A DNA stretch of 13,816 bases from VGEM01 sp033764265 (GCA_033764265.1 JANRJB010000190.1:1-13816); one strand, 5' to 3'; positions 1-7,640 are shown, numbered from the stretch's first letter. Notes: a model not told the origin generated them from the sequence alone. Made by a program: numbers and translations.

Positions 1-5
1 GCGCC

Positions 6-2396
6 TTACCGGAGCCCGCCCAGGATCGCGTTGGGCAGAACGGCGTCGTCCCAGTCGGGGCGGTTCTCGGCGCCGGTGCGCACGATGACCAGCCGCCGGG
101 ACGGCACGGCATAGACGCGATGTCCGCCGCCGCCGTCGAAGAACACCACGTCGTCGGCCAGGTAGGGCGCGGAGTGGGTCACGCCGAACGGCGTGTTGCG
201 ATTGTAGAAGCGCTTGCCGCCGGCCGGCGCGCCCACCCAAACATGGAGCCCGTAGTTGGGGTTGCGCGCCGAGGGCGTGGTCATGGCCGCGATCCAGTCC
301 GGCGGCACGATCTGGCGGCCGTCGTAACGCCCGCCGTCGGCCATCAGGATGCCGAGCCTCAGCCAGTCGCGCGGCCGGGCGACGAAGTACGAGAACGCCT
401 TCGCCGTGCCGCCCGGCCGGTCGAGCCACAGCGTCGCGTCCTTCGCGCCCAGTGGTTTCCAGAGTTTCTCCGACACGAAGTCGGCGTAGCGCCGGCCCGT
501 CGCGCGCTCGACGATGGCGAGCAGGATCTGGCTGTTGGCGCTGTTGTAGTTGAAGCCCGCGCCCGGCACGTCGTCGATGGGATAATTCAGCACCGTGCCG
601 GCGATGTCGTGGCCCAGGAAGGTGCGCAGGCCCAGGCCCCACGGGCTTTGCGCCAGCGCGTAGTTGAAGCGCTGGTGATGCACGCCGCTCGACATCTCCA
701 GAAGCTGGCGGATGGTGATGGTTTCTTTGGCGGTGCCGCGCCACGCGGGCAGATAGTTCGACGCGGACTCATTGATCGAGCCGATCGCGCCGTCGGCCAC
801 CGCCAGCCCCACCGCCAGGCTCAGCACCGACTTCGCCATGGAGTAGGTTTCCGATCGGTCATTGGGCGCCGCGCCGTTCCAGTAGCGTTCGAGTTGCACC
901 TGTCCGTCGCGCCAGACGATCAGCGACAGCGAGTTGGTTTTCTCGGCATATGCCGCCGCGGCGTCGAGCGCATCGGCCGAGATCGTCCGCGCCGTTTCGT
1001 CGACCGCTGGCGTATCCGCGACAAACGCGCCGGCCACGGTGTCGGTGGGCGCAATCCAATCGGGCAGGGTGCGCGGCGTCCGGTCCTGGATCGTCGCCCA
1101 GCGCGTCCAGAAGCGCGCCTCGTCGGCGAAGGTTTTCGCCACCGGCTGCGGCGCTTCGATCAGGCGGCGCGGTTCCACCTTGGGGCCGCCGATCCCCAGC
1201 CCGCGCAGCACGATGTTGGGCAGCCTCGCGTTGTCCCATTCGGGCTTGGAGCGCGGCGGGCGCAGGCCCATGCGCACGATCACCAGGTCCTGCGACGGCA
1301 CGATGTAGACGATCTGCCCGTTCAGGCCGTCGAACAGATAAAGGTCGTCGGCCAGATAGGGCTCGGAATGAAACGCGCCGGGCCGCGGCGCCGCGTTGTT
1401 GGGTGAGTCGGGCCGATGATAGAGCCGGCGCTGCGCGAACGGCCGACCCAGCCAGACCATCAGGCCGAAGTGGGGGTTGTTGAGCGAGGGCCGCAGCATC
1501 TCGTCCATCCAGCCGTCCGGCAGCAGCTGGCGGCCCTCCACGCGGCCCTGCGCCAAGGCCATGAGGCCGATACGCAACCAGGTCTCGGCCGGCAGCATCA
1601 GGCAGCAGCCGCCGTGCGGAAAGCCGCCCGCGCGGTTCACCCAGATTTCGCCGCCGGCGGCGCGCAGCGGCTTCAACACGGCTTCGCTCAGGTAATCGGC
1701 GTAGCGCTTGCCGGTCGCGCCTTGAATGATGTGCGGTATCACATCGGCGGTAATGTCGCTGTAGTCGTAGGCCGAGCCCGGCGGGAACTCGAGCGGCACG
1801 TCGTTCAGCAGCACGTCGTCCCAGTGCGGGTCGAGGTAGCGGCGCGAGGCGGTGGAGTAGAATCCGCCGCCGCGAAACCACATCAGGCCGCTCGACATCT
1901 GCAGCACGTTGCGGATGGTCATTGTCGCCTTGTCGGTGCCGGCCCAGGCGGTGACGTACTTGGCGACCGGATCGTCGATCGAGCCGATGTGCCCGTTCTT
2001 GATGGCGGTGGCGATGACCAGGCCGCCCAGCATCTTGTGCAGGCTGCGCGAATTGAGCGGCGTGGCGGCGGTCGTGCCGCCCCAATAGTCGGCCGATTGA
2101 AGCTTGCCCTTGTGCCAGATCAACAGCGCGGTCGAGGCGTTGTCGGCGGCGTAGGCGCGCGCCTCGTTCAAGGCCGCCTCGGGCACGGTGCGTTCGTCGG
2201 GCGCGGCGACGGGGATGAACCCGTCGTGATGGCCGGCCACCGGTTCGGTCGGCGCGTAGATGTCCACGTCGCCGGCGCCGCCCGCCGCGGCGACCGCGCG
2301 ATAGCGCTCCACATAGACGCGGTTCTGCAGATAGAACGCCGCGGCGGTTAGCGCCGCGATCACCAGCACGACACCGGCGGCGATCACGAGCTTCAT
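6..2396 (-). CDS. Tandem-domain beta-lactamase-family serine hydrolase, membrane anchored
   Basis: The protein has 796 aa. Residues 3-22 form a hydrophobic N-terminal segment that is a signal anchor or signal peptide, so the rest should lie in the periplasm. Two homologous domains of the beta-lactamase / class C / NylB-like fold follow, at about 70-405 and 465-796. Domain 2 has a standard active site: SMAK (S519, K522) and YNS (Y617-S619). Domain 1 has SLHK (S118, K121) and YSD (Y212-D214). Both share an H-S-x-PYLADD segment and a C-terminal FDG...VYxVPSxxLVIVR block, so the gene arose by internal duplication. Family members hydrolyse esters, amides or peptidoglycan-like substrates; the substrate here cannot be told. 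The ATG at 2396 overlaps the stop of the upstream response regulator (ATGA), which suggests translational coupling. The frame stays open for 193 further codons upstream, but that stretch is basic low-complexity shadow of the regulator gene and is excluded. Confidence 0.88.
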   Translation of the reverse strand: MKLVIAAGVVLVIAALTAAAFYLQNRVYVERYRAVAAAGGAGDVDIYAPTEPVAGHHDGFIPVAAPDERTVPEAALNEARAYAADNASTALLIWHKGKLQSADYWGGTTAATPLNSRSLHKMLGGLVIATAIKNGHIGSIDDPVAKYVTAWAGTDKATMTIRNVLQMSSGLMWFRGGGFYSTASRRYLDPHWDDVLLNDVPLEFPPGSAYDYSDITADVIPHIIQGATGKRYADYLSEAVLKPLRAAGGEIWVNRAGGFPHGGCCLMLPAETWLRIGLMALAQGRVEGRQLLPDGWMDEMLRPSLNNPHFGLMVWLGRPFAQRRLYHRPDSPNNAAPRPGAFHSEPYLADDLYLFDGLNGQIVYIVPSQDLVIVRMGLRPPRSKPEWDNARLPNIVLRGLGIGGPKVEPRRLIEAPQPVAKTFADEARFWTRWATIQDRTPRTLPDWIAPTDTVAGAFVADTPAVDETARTISADALDAAAAYAEKTNSLSLIVWRDGQVQLERYWNGAAPNDRSETYSMAKSVLSLAVGLAVADGAIGSINESASNYLPAWRGTAKETITIRQLLEMSSGVHHQRFNYALAQSPWGLGLRTFLGHDIAGTVLNYPIDDVPGAGFNYNSANSQILLAIVERATGRRYADFVSEKLWKPLGAKDATLWLDRPGGTAKAFSYFVARPRDWLRLGILMADGGRYDGRQIVPPDWIAAMTTPSARNPNYGLHVWVGAPAGGKRFYNRNTPFGVTHSAPYLADDVVFFDGGGGHRVYAVPSRRLVIVRTGAENRPDWDDAVLPNAILGGLR

Positions 2397-3106
2397 GCCG
2401 ATGGCCGCGCCGGACCGGGATTGAAGCGGTAGCCGACGCCGGGCTCGGTCAACAGATGCTGCGGCTGGGCCGCGTCCTTCTCCAGCTTCTGGCGCAGCTG
2501 GCCGATGTAGACGCGCAGGTACTGGGTTTCCTCGACGTAGGCCTGGCCCCACACCTGTTGCAGCAATTGCTGGTGGGTCACCACCTTGCCGGGGTGCGAG
2601 ACCAGGATTTTCAACAGGTCGTACTCCTTGCGCGACAGCCGGATCGGGCTGCCGCCCACCGTCACCAGCCGCTTGGCCAGGTCGATGCTGATGTCGCCGG
2701 CGGTGATCACGCTGTCGGCGTCGTCGTCGCCCGCGCCCTTCTGGCGCAGGGCCACGCGCATGCGGGCCAGCAGTTCGCCCATGCTGAACGGCTTGGTGAC
2801 GTAATCGTTGGCGCCGCGGTCGAGCGCGTCGATCTTGTCGGCGTCGTCCGAGCGCACCGACAGCACGATGATCGGCACCTTGCTCCATTCGCGGATCGAC
2901 TTGATGACGTCGAGGCCGTCGGTATCGGGCAGGCCCAGGTCGAGGATCACCAGGTCGGGCTTCTGCAGCGTGCACTGGCGCACGCCTTCCTTGCCGGTCT
3001 CGGCCTCCAGCACGTCGTAGTCGTGGCTTTGCAGGCTTGCGCGCAGGAACCGCCTGATCTGCGGTTCGTCGTCGACCACCAGCACGCGCACGCTGCTTCC
3101 CGCCAT
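2393..3106 (-). CDS. kdpE: KdpE-like response regulator (OmpR/PhoB family)
   Basis: This 237 aa cytoplasmic DNA-binding regulator has a receiver domain at about 6-120 with acidic residues D12/D13, phospho-acceptor D56 in ILDLGLPD, switch S83 and K105 in TKPF. A winged-helix OmpR-type domain follows at about 135-230, with QVWG and YLRVYIGQLRQKLE. The RRFLRASL, LDLGLPDTDG and RQKLE..P..P.H...E.GVGYRF segments resemble E. coli KdpE closely as I remember it. The ATG at 3106 has AGGGG just upstream. Its cognate kinase gene lies upstream across a 234 bp gap, and the serine hydrolase gene begins within its stop codon. KdpE normally activates the kdpFABC potassium pump operon. That operon is not in this window, so the real target may differ; the family call is safe but the regulon is not. 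Confidence 0.88.
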   Translation of the reverse strand: MAGSSVRVLVVDDEPQIRRFLRASLQSHDYDVLEAETGKEGVRQCTLQKPDLVILDLGLPDTDGLDVIKSIREWSKVPIIVLSVRSDDADKIDALDRGANDYVTKPFSMGELLARMRVALRQKGAGDDDADSVITAGDISIDLAKRLVTVGGSPIRLSRKEYDLLKILVSHPGKVVTHQQLLQQVWGQAYVEETQYLRVYIGQLRQKLEKDAAQPQHLLTEPGVGYRFNPGPARPSA

Positions 3107-3161
3107 GGCCGACCCCTACGCCTCGGCAGTGGCGAACATGAATGGCATCACCCCCACGGGC

Positions 3162-3279
3162 GTCACCCTGGACAAGCGCAGCGACGCGCTAGCGTCGGCG
3201 CGCGCGATCCAGGGTCCAGGGCGATGAACTGCTGCGTAAACAAAAAACCCTGGATGCCGGGTCGGGCCCGGCATGACAT
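3162..3279 (+). repeat. Dispersed intergenic palindromic repeat, copy 1
   Basis: This ~118 bp element occupies half of the 234 bp gap between the sensor kinase and response regulator genes. Read on the plus strand it matches the reverse complement of 12225-12343. The first 16 bases are identical, as are an 18-base core (3202-3219) and the last 32 bases (3248-3279), with scattered differences between. At 3254-3274 it has a perfect hairpin with arms ATGCCGGG and CCCGGCAT and a 5 nt loop. CCCTGGA / TCCAGGG inverted pairs recur through it. The spurious peptide it encodes (MPGPTRHPG type) is one I recall from falsely called small proteins in alphaproteobacterial genomes. No transposase or coding content is seen. 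The rest of the gap (3107-3161 and 3280-3340) holds nothing recognisable apart from the regulator's ribosome binding site. Confidence 0.85.
3242..3274 (-). terminator. Possible hairpin plus T-tract at the end of the kinase gene
   Basis: Read on the minus strand downstream of the sensor kinase gene, an 8 bp GC-rich stem (ATGCCGGG / CCCGGCAT) is followed after seven bases by six T residues (complement of 3242-3247). It is part of repeat copy 1. The distance between stem and T-tract is longer than in a standard intrinsic terminator, so partial attenuation or no activity at all is possible. Confidence 0.3.
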
Positions 3280-3340
3280 CGTGTTTGGGGTCGGAGCAAG
3301 GGGCCAAGGTGCCAACTTCCGTAGTTCGCGATTGCACGGC

Positions 3341-5404
3341 CTAAACCTCCGCGACGGCGGCGGCATCGGGCGTGCGCACCGGCAATCGAACGCGCATGGT
3401 GGTGCCATGGCCCAGGCCTTCGCTCAAGGCCTCGACGGTGCCGCCGTGGGCCTCGACGATGCCCTTGCAGATGGCCAGGCCCAGCCCGGTGCCGGGCACG
3501 GTGCGGTCGCGGTGCTTGGCGCGGTAGAACTTGTCGAATACCGCGCCCAGTTCCTCGGCGGCGATGCCGCGGCCCTGGTCGGCCACGTCGATGACGATGT
3601 CGGAACCGCTCTGGCGCGCGGTGATCTGGATGTCGGTGTCGCGCGGCGCGTACTTGGCGGCGTTGTCGAGCAGGTTGACCAGCACGGTCTCCATCAGCAC
3701 GAAGTCGATGTGCGCCAGCGGCAGGCGGTCGGCGATGTCGACGTAGATCTCGTGGTTCTGCAGCCGGCGATGGCAGGCGTCGAGCGCGGTGCTGATCAGG
3801 TCGCCGACATCGGCCCACTGCAGCCGCGGCGCCAGCACGCCGGACTCCAGCTTGTTCATCTGCAGCACGTTCTTGACGAACCGGTTTAGCCGCTCGGCCT
3901 CTTCCAGAATGGTCTGCAACAGTTCGCGTGTGACCTCGGGCGTGTAGGTCGTGCCGTACGACAACAGGCTCGAGGCCGAGCCAATCACCGAGGCCAGCGG
4001 CGTGCCGAAGTCGTGCGAAATCGCCGACAACAGGGCCGAGCGCAGGCCCTCGGTCTGCGCCAGCACGCGCGCGTTCTCGATCTCGCGGGCGCGTAGGGTG
4101 CGTTCCACTGCGATGCCGGCGATCCGGCAGATGGATTCGATCAGGCCCTTGAACTCGGCCGCGCGCACCGTCTCGGCCGACACGCCGGTCAGCACCAGCA
4201 CGCCGACGGCTTCCTCGGAGGTCACCAGCGGCTGCATGTACGAGCGCACCTCGGCGTGAAAGTCGGTGCCGACGCCGGCCGGCTTGCCGCTGCCGAACGC
4301 CGTGCGCGCCGCCTCGATCTCCTCGGTGGTCAGCGCCGCATCGCGCGGATACTCAACTTGCAGCGACGCCGAGCGGGCGCGCGATCCGTCCGGCCCCGGG
4401 CTCGCGGATTTGTCCGGCGCCAGCAAGGCGCAGCGCGCCTCGAAGATGTCCTGCACGCGCTCCACGATCGCCTCGAAAATGTCGGCGCGGTCGCGGGCCA
4501 CGGCGATGTCGCGCGTCAACTCGAACAGCGCGCGCGCTTCCGTCGCCTGCTTCTCGGCGCGGCGGGCCTGGGCGCGCAAGCCGCCGGCGAGATTGCTGGT
4601 GATGACCGAGACCACCAGGAAAATGATCAGCATCAGCACTTTCTGCGGCGAGCCGAACTCGAACGAGAAGCGCGGCGGCAGGAAGAAGTAGTCGTACAGC
4701 AACAGGCTGAACACGCTGGCGAACAGCGCGCCGGCGAAACCGTAGACGCTGGCGCTGTAGATCACCGCGGTCAGGAAAATCATCGCCAGATTGTCCGGCG
4801 GCACGAACCGGTCCAGCCACTGCACCAGGATCGCCGCCAGGCTGACCGCGAAGGCGCTCAGCACATAGTCGTGATACCAGGGCCGGCTCTGGTCCAGCCG
4901 CCATTCGGGCGCGGTCCACTTGGTATGGCGTTGCGGGTCGGCGCGTTCGGTTTTGATCAGCGGTGCGCCTTGCGCGGCGGCCGCGCTCGCCACGGTCTCG
5001 GCCTCGGCGCGCGACAGGCCGGCGCCCCACGGCGCGCTCCGCACCGGTCCGCACAGCACCGTGGCCGGCCCGTCCGCCAGCACCGCCTTCAATGCATCGC
5101 CCAGACGCTCGGCCCGGTCGAAGGCGGTGCACGCGGCGCGATGGCGGATCGCCAGCTGTTCCAGCACGGCGTCGTCGGCAGCACCCTGCAGCGCGTCGAT
5201 CCAGCCGCGCGCCGGGCGCGCCAGCAACACCAGTTGCGCGCGCCGTTCGCGCGCCGCCCACGCCGCTTCGCGCACGCGGTCGGCCAGGTCGGCATGGGGG
5301 CCGAACACCGCGACCAAGCGGCCTTCGCCGGCCCGGCGTGCTGGCGCGGCCTGGGACGACTGCTCCGCTTCGGGCGGGATCGGCGTGGTCGAGGTCAAGC
5401 GCAT
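3341..5404 (-). CDS. kdpD: KdpD-like sensor histidine kinase lacking the N-terminal P-loop domain
   Basis: Starting from ATG 5404, the protein has 687 aa. (A TTG at 5452, with AGG spaced 5 nt upstream, would give 703 aa; numbering here is for that long form.) Residues 44-150 look like a universal-stress-protein-like domain. About 195-290 holds four membrane segments of the DUF4118 KdpD type. About 305-450 is a GAF-like region. The HisKA domain follows, with H480 in SHDFGTPL, then an HATPase domain with N-box N593..N597, G1 box DQGRG (625-629) and G2 box GTGLG (654-658). E. coli KdpD is about 890 aa and begins with a roughly 210 aa domain carrying a Walker motif; that part is missing here. The protein should autophosphorylate at H480 and pass the phosphate to the KdpE-like regulator. 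The gene lies 66 bp (or 18 bp with the TTG start) after znuB on the same strand, so read-through from the zinc operon is possible. The signal it senses is unknown. Confidence 0.85.
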   Translation of the reverse strand: MRLTSTTPIPPEAEQSSQAAPARRAGEGRLVAVFGPHADLADRVREAAWAARERRAQLVLLARPARGWIDALQGAADDAVLEQLAIRHRAACTAFDRAERLGDALKAVLADGPATVLCGPVRSAPWGAGLSRAEAETVASAAAAQGAPLIKTERADPQRHTKWTAPEWRLDQSRPWYHDYVLSAFAVSLAAILVQWLDRFVPPDNLAMIFLTAVIYSASVYGFAGALFASVFSLLLYDYFFLPPRFSFEFGSPQKVLMLIIFLVVSVITSNLAGGLRAQARRAEKQATEARALFELTRDIAVARDRADIFEAIVERVQDIFEARCALLAPDKSASPGPDGSRARSASLQVEYPRDAALTTEEIEAARTAFGSGKPAGVGTDFHAEVRSYMQPLVTSEEAVGVLVLTGVSAETVRAAEFKGLIESICRIAGIAVERTLRAREIENARVLAQTEGLRSALLSAISHDFGTPLASVIGSASSLLSYGTTYTPEVTRELLQTILEEAERLNRFVKNVLQMNKLESGVLAPRLQWADVGDLISTALDACHRRLQNHEIYVDIADRLPLAHIDFVLMETVLVNLLDNAAKYAPRDTDIQITARQSGSDIVIDVADQGRGIAAEELGAVFDKFYRAKHRDRTVPGTGLGLAICKGIVEAHGGTVEALSEGLGHGTTMRVRLPVRTPDAAAVAEV

Positions 5405-5470
5405 CGGATGTGGTGCCTGTTCGGCGCAAGTATGCCCGCGCCGGCCGATCAAAGGAACCTGCCTGGCGCG

Positions 5471-6259
5471 TCAGGCGCGCCGGGGCATCGCCAGCGTGAC
5501 GGCGAACAGCGCCGCCGCCGCGGCCACGATCGACGGGCCGGTCGGGGTGTTCCAGGCGAACGACGCGGCGATGCCCAGGCCGACGGCGGCCAGGCCCGCC
5601 ACCACAGATAACGCCGCCATCGCCTCCGGGTTGCCGGAAAAACGCCGCGCCGCCGCGGGCGGGATCAGCAACAGCGCGGTGATCAACAACACGCCGATCA
5701 CCTTCATCGCCATCGCGACGGTCAGCGCGATCAGCACGATGAACACGATCCGCGCCCGTGCCGCCGGCACGCCTTCTGCCCTGGCGAGGTCGGGGCTGAC
5801 GGTGCCGGCCACCAGCGGCGTCCAGATCCACGCGAGCGCGGCCAGCACCACGATCGCGCCGCCGTAGATGACGGCAAGGTCGGTCGTATTGACCGCGAGA
5901 ATGTCGCCGAACAGGTAGCCCATCAGGTCGAGCCGCACGCCGTCGAGCTGGCTGACGACGATCAATCCGATCGCCAGCGCCGAGTGGGCGAGGATGCCGA
6001 GCACGGTGTCGCCGGCCAGCCTGGCGCGGTCCTGCACGGCGATCAGCGCCAGGCCGATCACCACGCCGGTGACGACCACGCCGACGACAAGATTGACGCC
6101 CAGCAGCAGGCCCAGCGCCACGCCGGTCAGCGCCGTGTGCGACAGCGTGTCGCCGAAATAGGCCATGCGCCGCCACACCACGAAGCAGCCGAGCGGGCCG
6201 GCGACGATGACCGCGCCGACGCCGGCCAGCACGGCGCGGGTCACATAATCGTCGAACAC
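5471..6259 (-). CDS. znuB: Zinc ABC transporter permease ZnuB
   Basis: This 262 aa inner-membrane protein of the ABC-3 metal permease family has about eight hydrophobic segments. Family landmarks include WRRMAYFGDTLSHTALTGVALG near residues 29-50, the LMGYLFGDIL segment near 112-121, and ALLLIPPAAARRFS near 190-205, which includes the part expected to contact the ATPase. It forms the membrane channel that ZnuA feeds and ZnuC powers, importing Zn2+ from periplasm to cytoplasm. The start is GTG at 6259, 9 bp after the znuC stop, with only a weak ribosome binding site, which fits translation coupled to znuC. A manganese or iron ABC-3 permease is the alternative, but the linked zur and His-rich znuA favour zinc. 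Confidence 0.93.
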   Translation of the reverse strand: MFDDYVTRAVLAGVGAVIVAGPLGCFVVWRRMAYFGDTLSHTALTGVALGLLLGVNLVVGVVVTGVVIGLALIAVQDRARLAGDTVLGILAHSALAIGLIVVSQLDGVRLDLMGYLFGDILAVNTTDLAVIYGGAIVVLAALAWIWTPLVAGTVSPDLARAEGVPAARARIVFIVLIALTVAMAMKVIGVLLITALLLIPPAAARRFSGNPEAMAALSVVAGLAAVGLGIAASFAWNTPTGPSIVAAAAALFAVTLAMPRRA

Positions 6260-6268
6260 GGCGCGCGC

Positions 6269-7069
6269 CTAGTGTGGATGATGTTGGTCATGGTGATGAT
6301 GGTGGTGATGATCGTGCGATGCGCCGGCCGCCGGCACGGCGTGGCCATCGGGCGCATGGGTGTGGTCGTGACGATGGGTGTAGACCGCCAGGGCATCGGT
6401 GGCCGCGGTGCCGAACAGCCGCAGGAATTCCGGATGGCGGCTGACGTGCTCGGGATGGCCCGAGCAGCAGACGTGGCCGTTCAGGCAATAGACCCGGCTG
6501 GTGCCGGCCATCACCACGTTGAGATCGTGCGAGACCAGCAGCACGCCGCAGTTCAGTGCATCGCGCACACCCGCAATCAAACGGTAGATGTCGAGCGCGC
6601 CGTTGACGTCGAGGTTCTGCGTCGGCTCGTCGAGCACCAGCAGATGAGGCTTGCGCAGGAATGCGCGGGCCAGCATCACCCGCTGCAGTTCGCCGCCCGA
6701 CAGGACGTGGATGTCGGCGTCGATCAAATGGGCCACGCCCAATGTGTCCAGCGCCGCGATCAGGTCGGCGCGCGGATGGGACTGGGTCAGGGTCAACAGC
6801 CGGCGCACCGGCAAGGGCAGCGTCGGCTCGACCGAAATCCGCTGCGGCTGATAGCCGACGCGCAGGTCCGCCCGGCGAATCACCGCGCCGGCGTCGGCCC
6901 GCTCGAGGCCCAGGGCCAGGCGGACGGCGGTGGTCTTGCCGGCGCCGTTGGGGCCGATCAGCGTGACGATCTCGCCGGCGCTCACCGTCAGGCTGACGCG
7001 CTCCAGGATCGCCCGGCCGGCGCGCACCACGCTGGCTTCGCGCAGTTCGATCAGTGCGGTCGCGGTCAT
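6269..7069 (-). CDS. znuC: Zinc ABC transporter ATP-binding protein ZnuC with His-rich tail
   Basis: This 266 aa cytoplasmic ATPase drives ZnuB. Visible motifs are Walker A GPNGAGKT (39-46), signature LSGGE (123-127), Walker B LLVLDEP (143-149, catalytic E148) and switch His H181 in SHD. After the ATPase core, from about residue 231, comes a 36-residue C-terminal tail with 16 histidines, including seven in a row near 254-260. Such tails plausibly bind or buffer zinc near the import gate. The E. coli protein, about 250 aa, has no comparable poly-His end as far as I recall. ATG 7069 was chosen because it lies 4 bp after the zur stop with GGTGA upstream and starts directly at the ABC domain; the frame is open further upstream but overlaps zur. 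Confidence 0.94.
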   Translation of the reverse strand: MTATALIELREASVVRAGRAILERVSLTVSAGEIVTLIGPNGAGKTTAVRLALGLERADAGAVIRRADLRVGYQPQRISVEPTLPLPVRRLLTLTQSHPRADLIAALDTLGVAHLIDADIHVLSGGELQRVMLARAFLRKPHLLVLDEPTQNLDVNGALDIYRLIAGVRDALNCGVLLVSHDLNVVMAGTSRVYCLNGHVCCSGHPEHVSRHPEFLRLFGTAATDALAVYTHRHDHTHAPDGHAVPAAGASHDHHHHHHHDQHHPH

Positions 7070-7073
7070 GCGT

Positions 7074-7562
7074 TCACCGGCAGTGCGGGCAGCGCCCGCT
7101 GATCTCGATGGTCTCGCCGGCGACCGTGAATCCCTTCTGCGCGGCGGCGCGCTGGATCGCGGCATGCACCGCGGGACTGGCCAGTTCGGCGACCGTGCCG
7201 CACGCCTCGCAGATCAGGAACTGCGCGCTGTGCGCGTCGCCGGGATGGCGGCAGCCGATGAACGCGTTGCGGCTGGCCAGGCGGTGCACCAGGCCGTGTT
7301 CCATCAGGAAATCGAGCGCGCGATACACCGCCATCGGCACGTTGCGTCCGCCGTCGCGGTTCAGCCGCGCCAGGATGTCGTAGGCGCCGAGCGGGGCGTG
7401 GCTGTCCCACACCGCCTCGAGCACGCGGCGGCGAATCTCGGTCAGCCGTCCGCCGCGCGTCGCGCACACTGCGGCGGCGTCGCTCAACGCCCGGTCGGTG
7501 CAGCCGCGATGATCGTGGCCCGGGGCGGGAAAGGCGAGATCGGCGGGCGGCGCGTACTTCAT
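7074..7562 (-). CDS. zur: Zinc uptake regulator Zur (Fur family)
   Basis: From ATG 7562 this is a 162 aa cytoplasmic repressor; a GTG at 7595 would add 11 residues. The winged-helix region includes LTEIRRRVLEAVW, AYDILARLN and VYRALDFLMEHGLVHRL, which match Zur more closely than Fur. Zinc ligands are recognisable as a CEAC pair and a terminal CPHC pair (structural zinc site), plus HSAQF upstream and a conserved C in GCRHPG. With zinc bound, Zur represses zinc import genes. It heads zur-znuC-znuB, and a Zur-box palindrome lies about 67 bp upstream, so it is probably autoregulated together with the divergent znuA. Neither possible start has a strong ribosome binding site. Confidence 0.92.
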   Translation of the reverse strand: MKYAPPADLAFPAPGHDHRGCTDRALSDAAAVCATRGGRLTEIRRRVLEAVWDSHAPLGAYDILARLNRDGGRNVPMAVYRALDFLMEHGLVHRLASRNAFIGCRHPGDAHSAQFLICEACGTVAELASPAVHAAIQRAAAQKGFTVAGETIEISGRCPHCR

Positions 7563-7628
7563 TTTCGCGATGAACTTTTCGGGGGCTGGTCGCACGGTTG
7601 CGCTTGAAACCCGCCCGGATTGGCATTT

Positions 7629-7640
7629 ATGTTATAACAT
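7629..7640. promoter_or_regulatory. Zur box between zur and znuA
   Basis: ATGTTATAACAT is a perfect 12 bp palindrome in the 111 bp region between divergent zur and znuA. It matches the core of the ATGTTATAACAT-type Zur operator reported for the Agrobacterium/rhizobial group, as I recall it. It ends 33 bp before the znuA start and lies 66 bp before the zur start, so one dimer site (or two dimers on it) could repress both directions when zinc is sufficient. A weak plus-strand promoter, TTGAAA (7604-7609) and TATGTT (7628-7633) with an 18 bp spacer, would be covered by it. Confidence 0.85.

Noticed and set aside
120..2351. Plus-strand open frames of about 310-430 codons opposite the serine hydrolase
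   Set aside because: They mirror the coding frame of the hydrolase and have shadow-like His/Arg/Gly/Val-rich composition.
2397..2975. In-frame extension of the serine hydrolase to a 989 aa product
   Set aside because: The added 193 residues are Arg/Pro/Gly-rich and overlap the response regulator gene in another frame. A natural membrane-anchor start lies at 2396 with an ATGA overlap.
3116..3337. Small minus-strand open frame in the kinase-regulator gap
   Set aside because: Its codons come from the intergenic repeat (MPGPTRHPG-type peptide), and the second repeat copy gives the same peptide in another context.
4256..5611. Long plus-strand open frame opposite the kinase gene (about 450 codons)
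   Set aside because: Composition is Arg/Ala/Gly/His/Gln-rich with no domain-like pattern. It is the antisense shadow of a well-supported gene in high-GC DNA.
7070..7165. N-terminal extension of ZnuC by 32 residues
   Set aside because: It overlaps the zinc-binding end of zur and is Arg/Ser/Ala-rich. ATG 7069 abuts the zur stop and starts the ABC domain.
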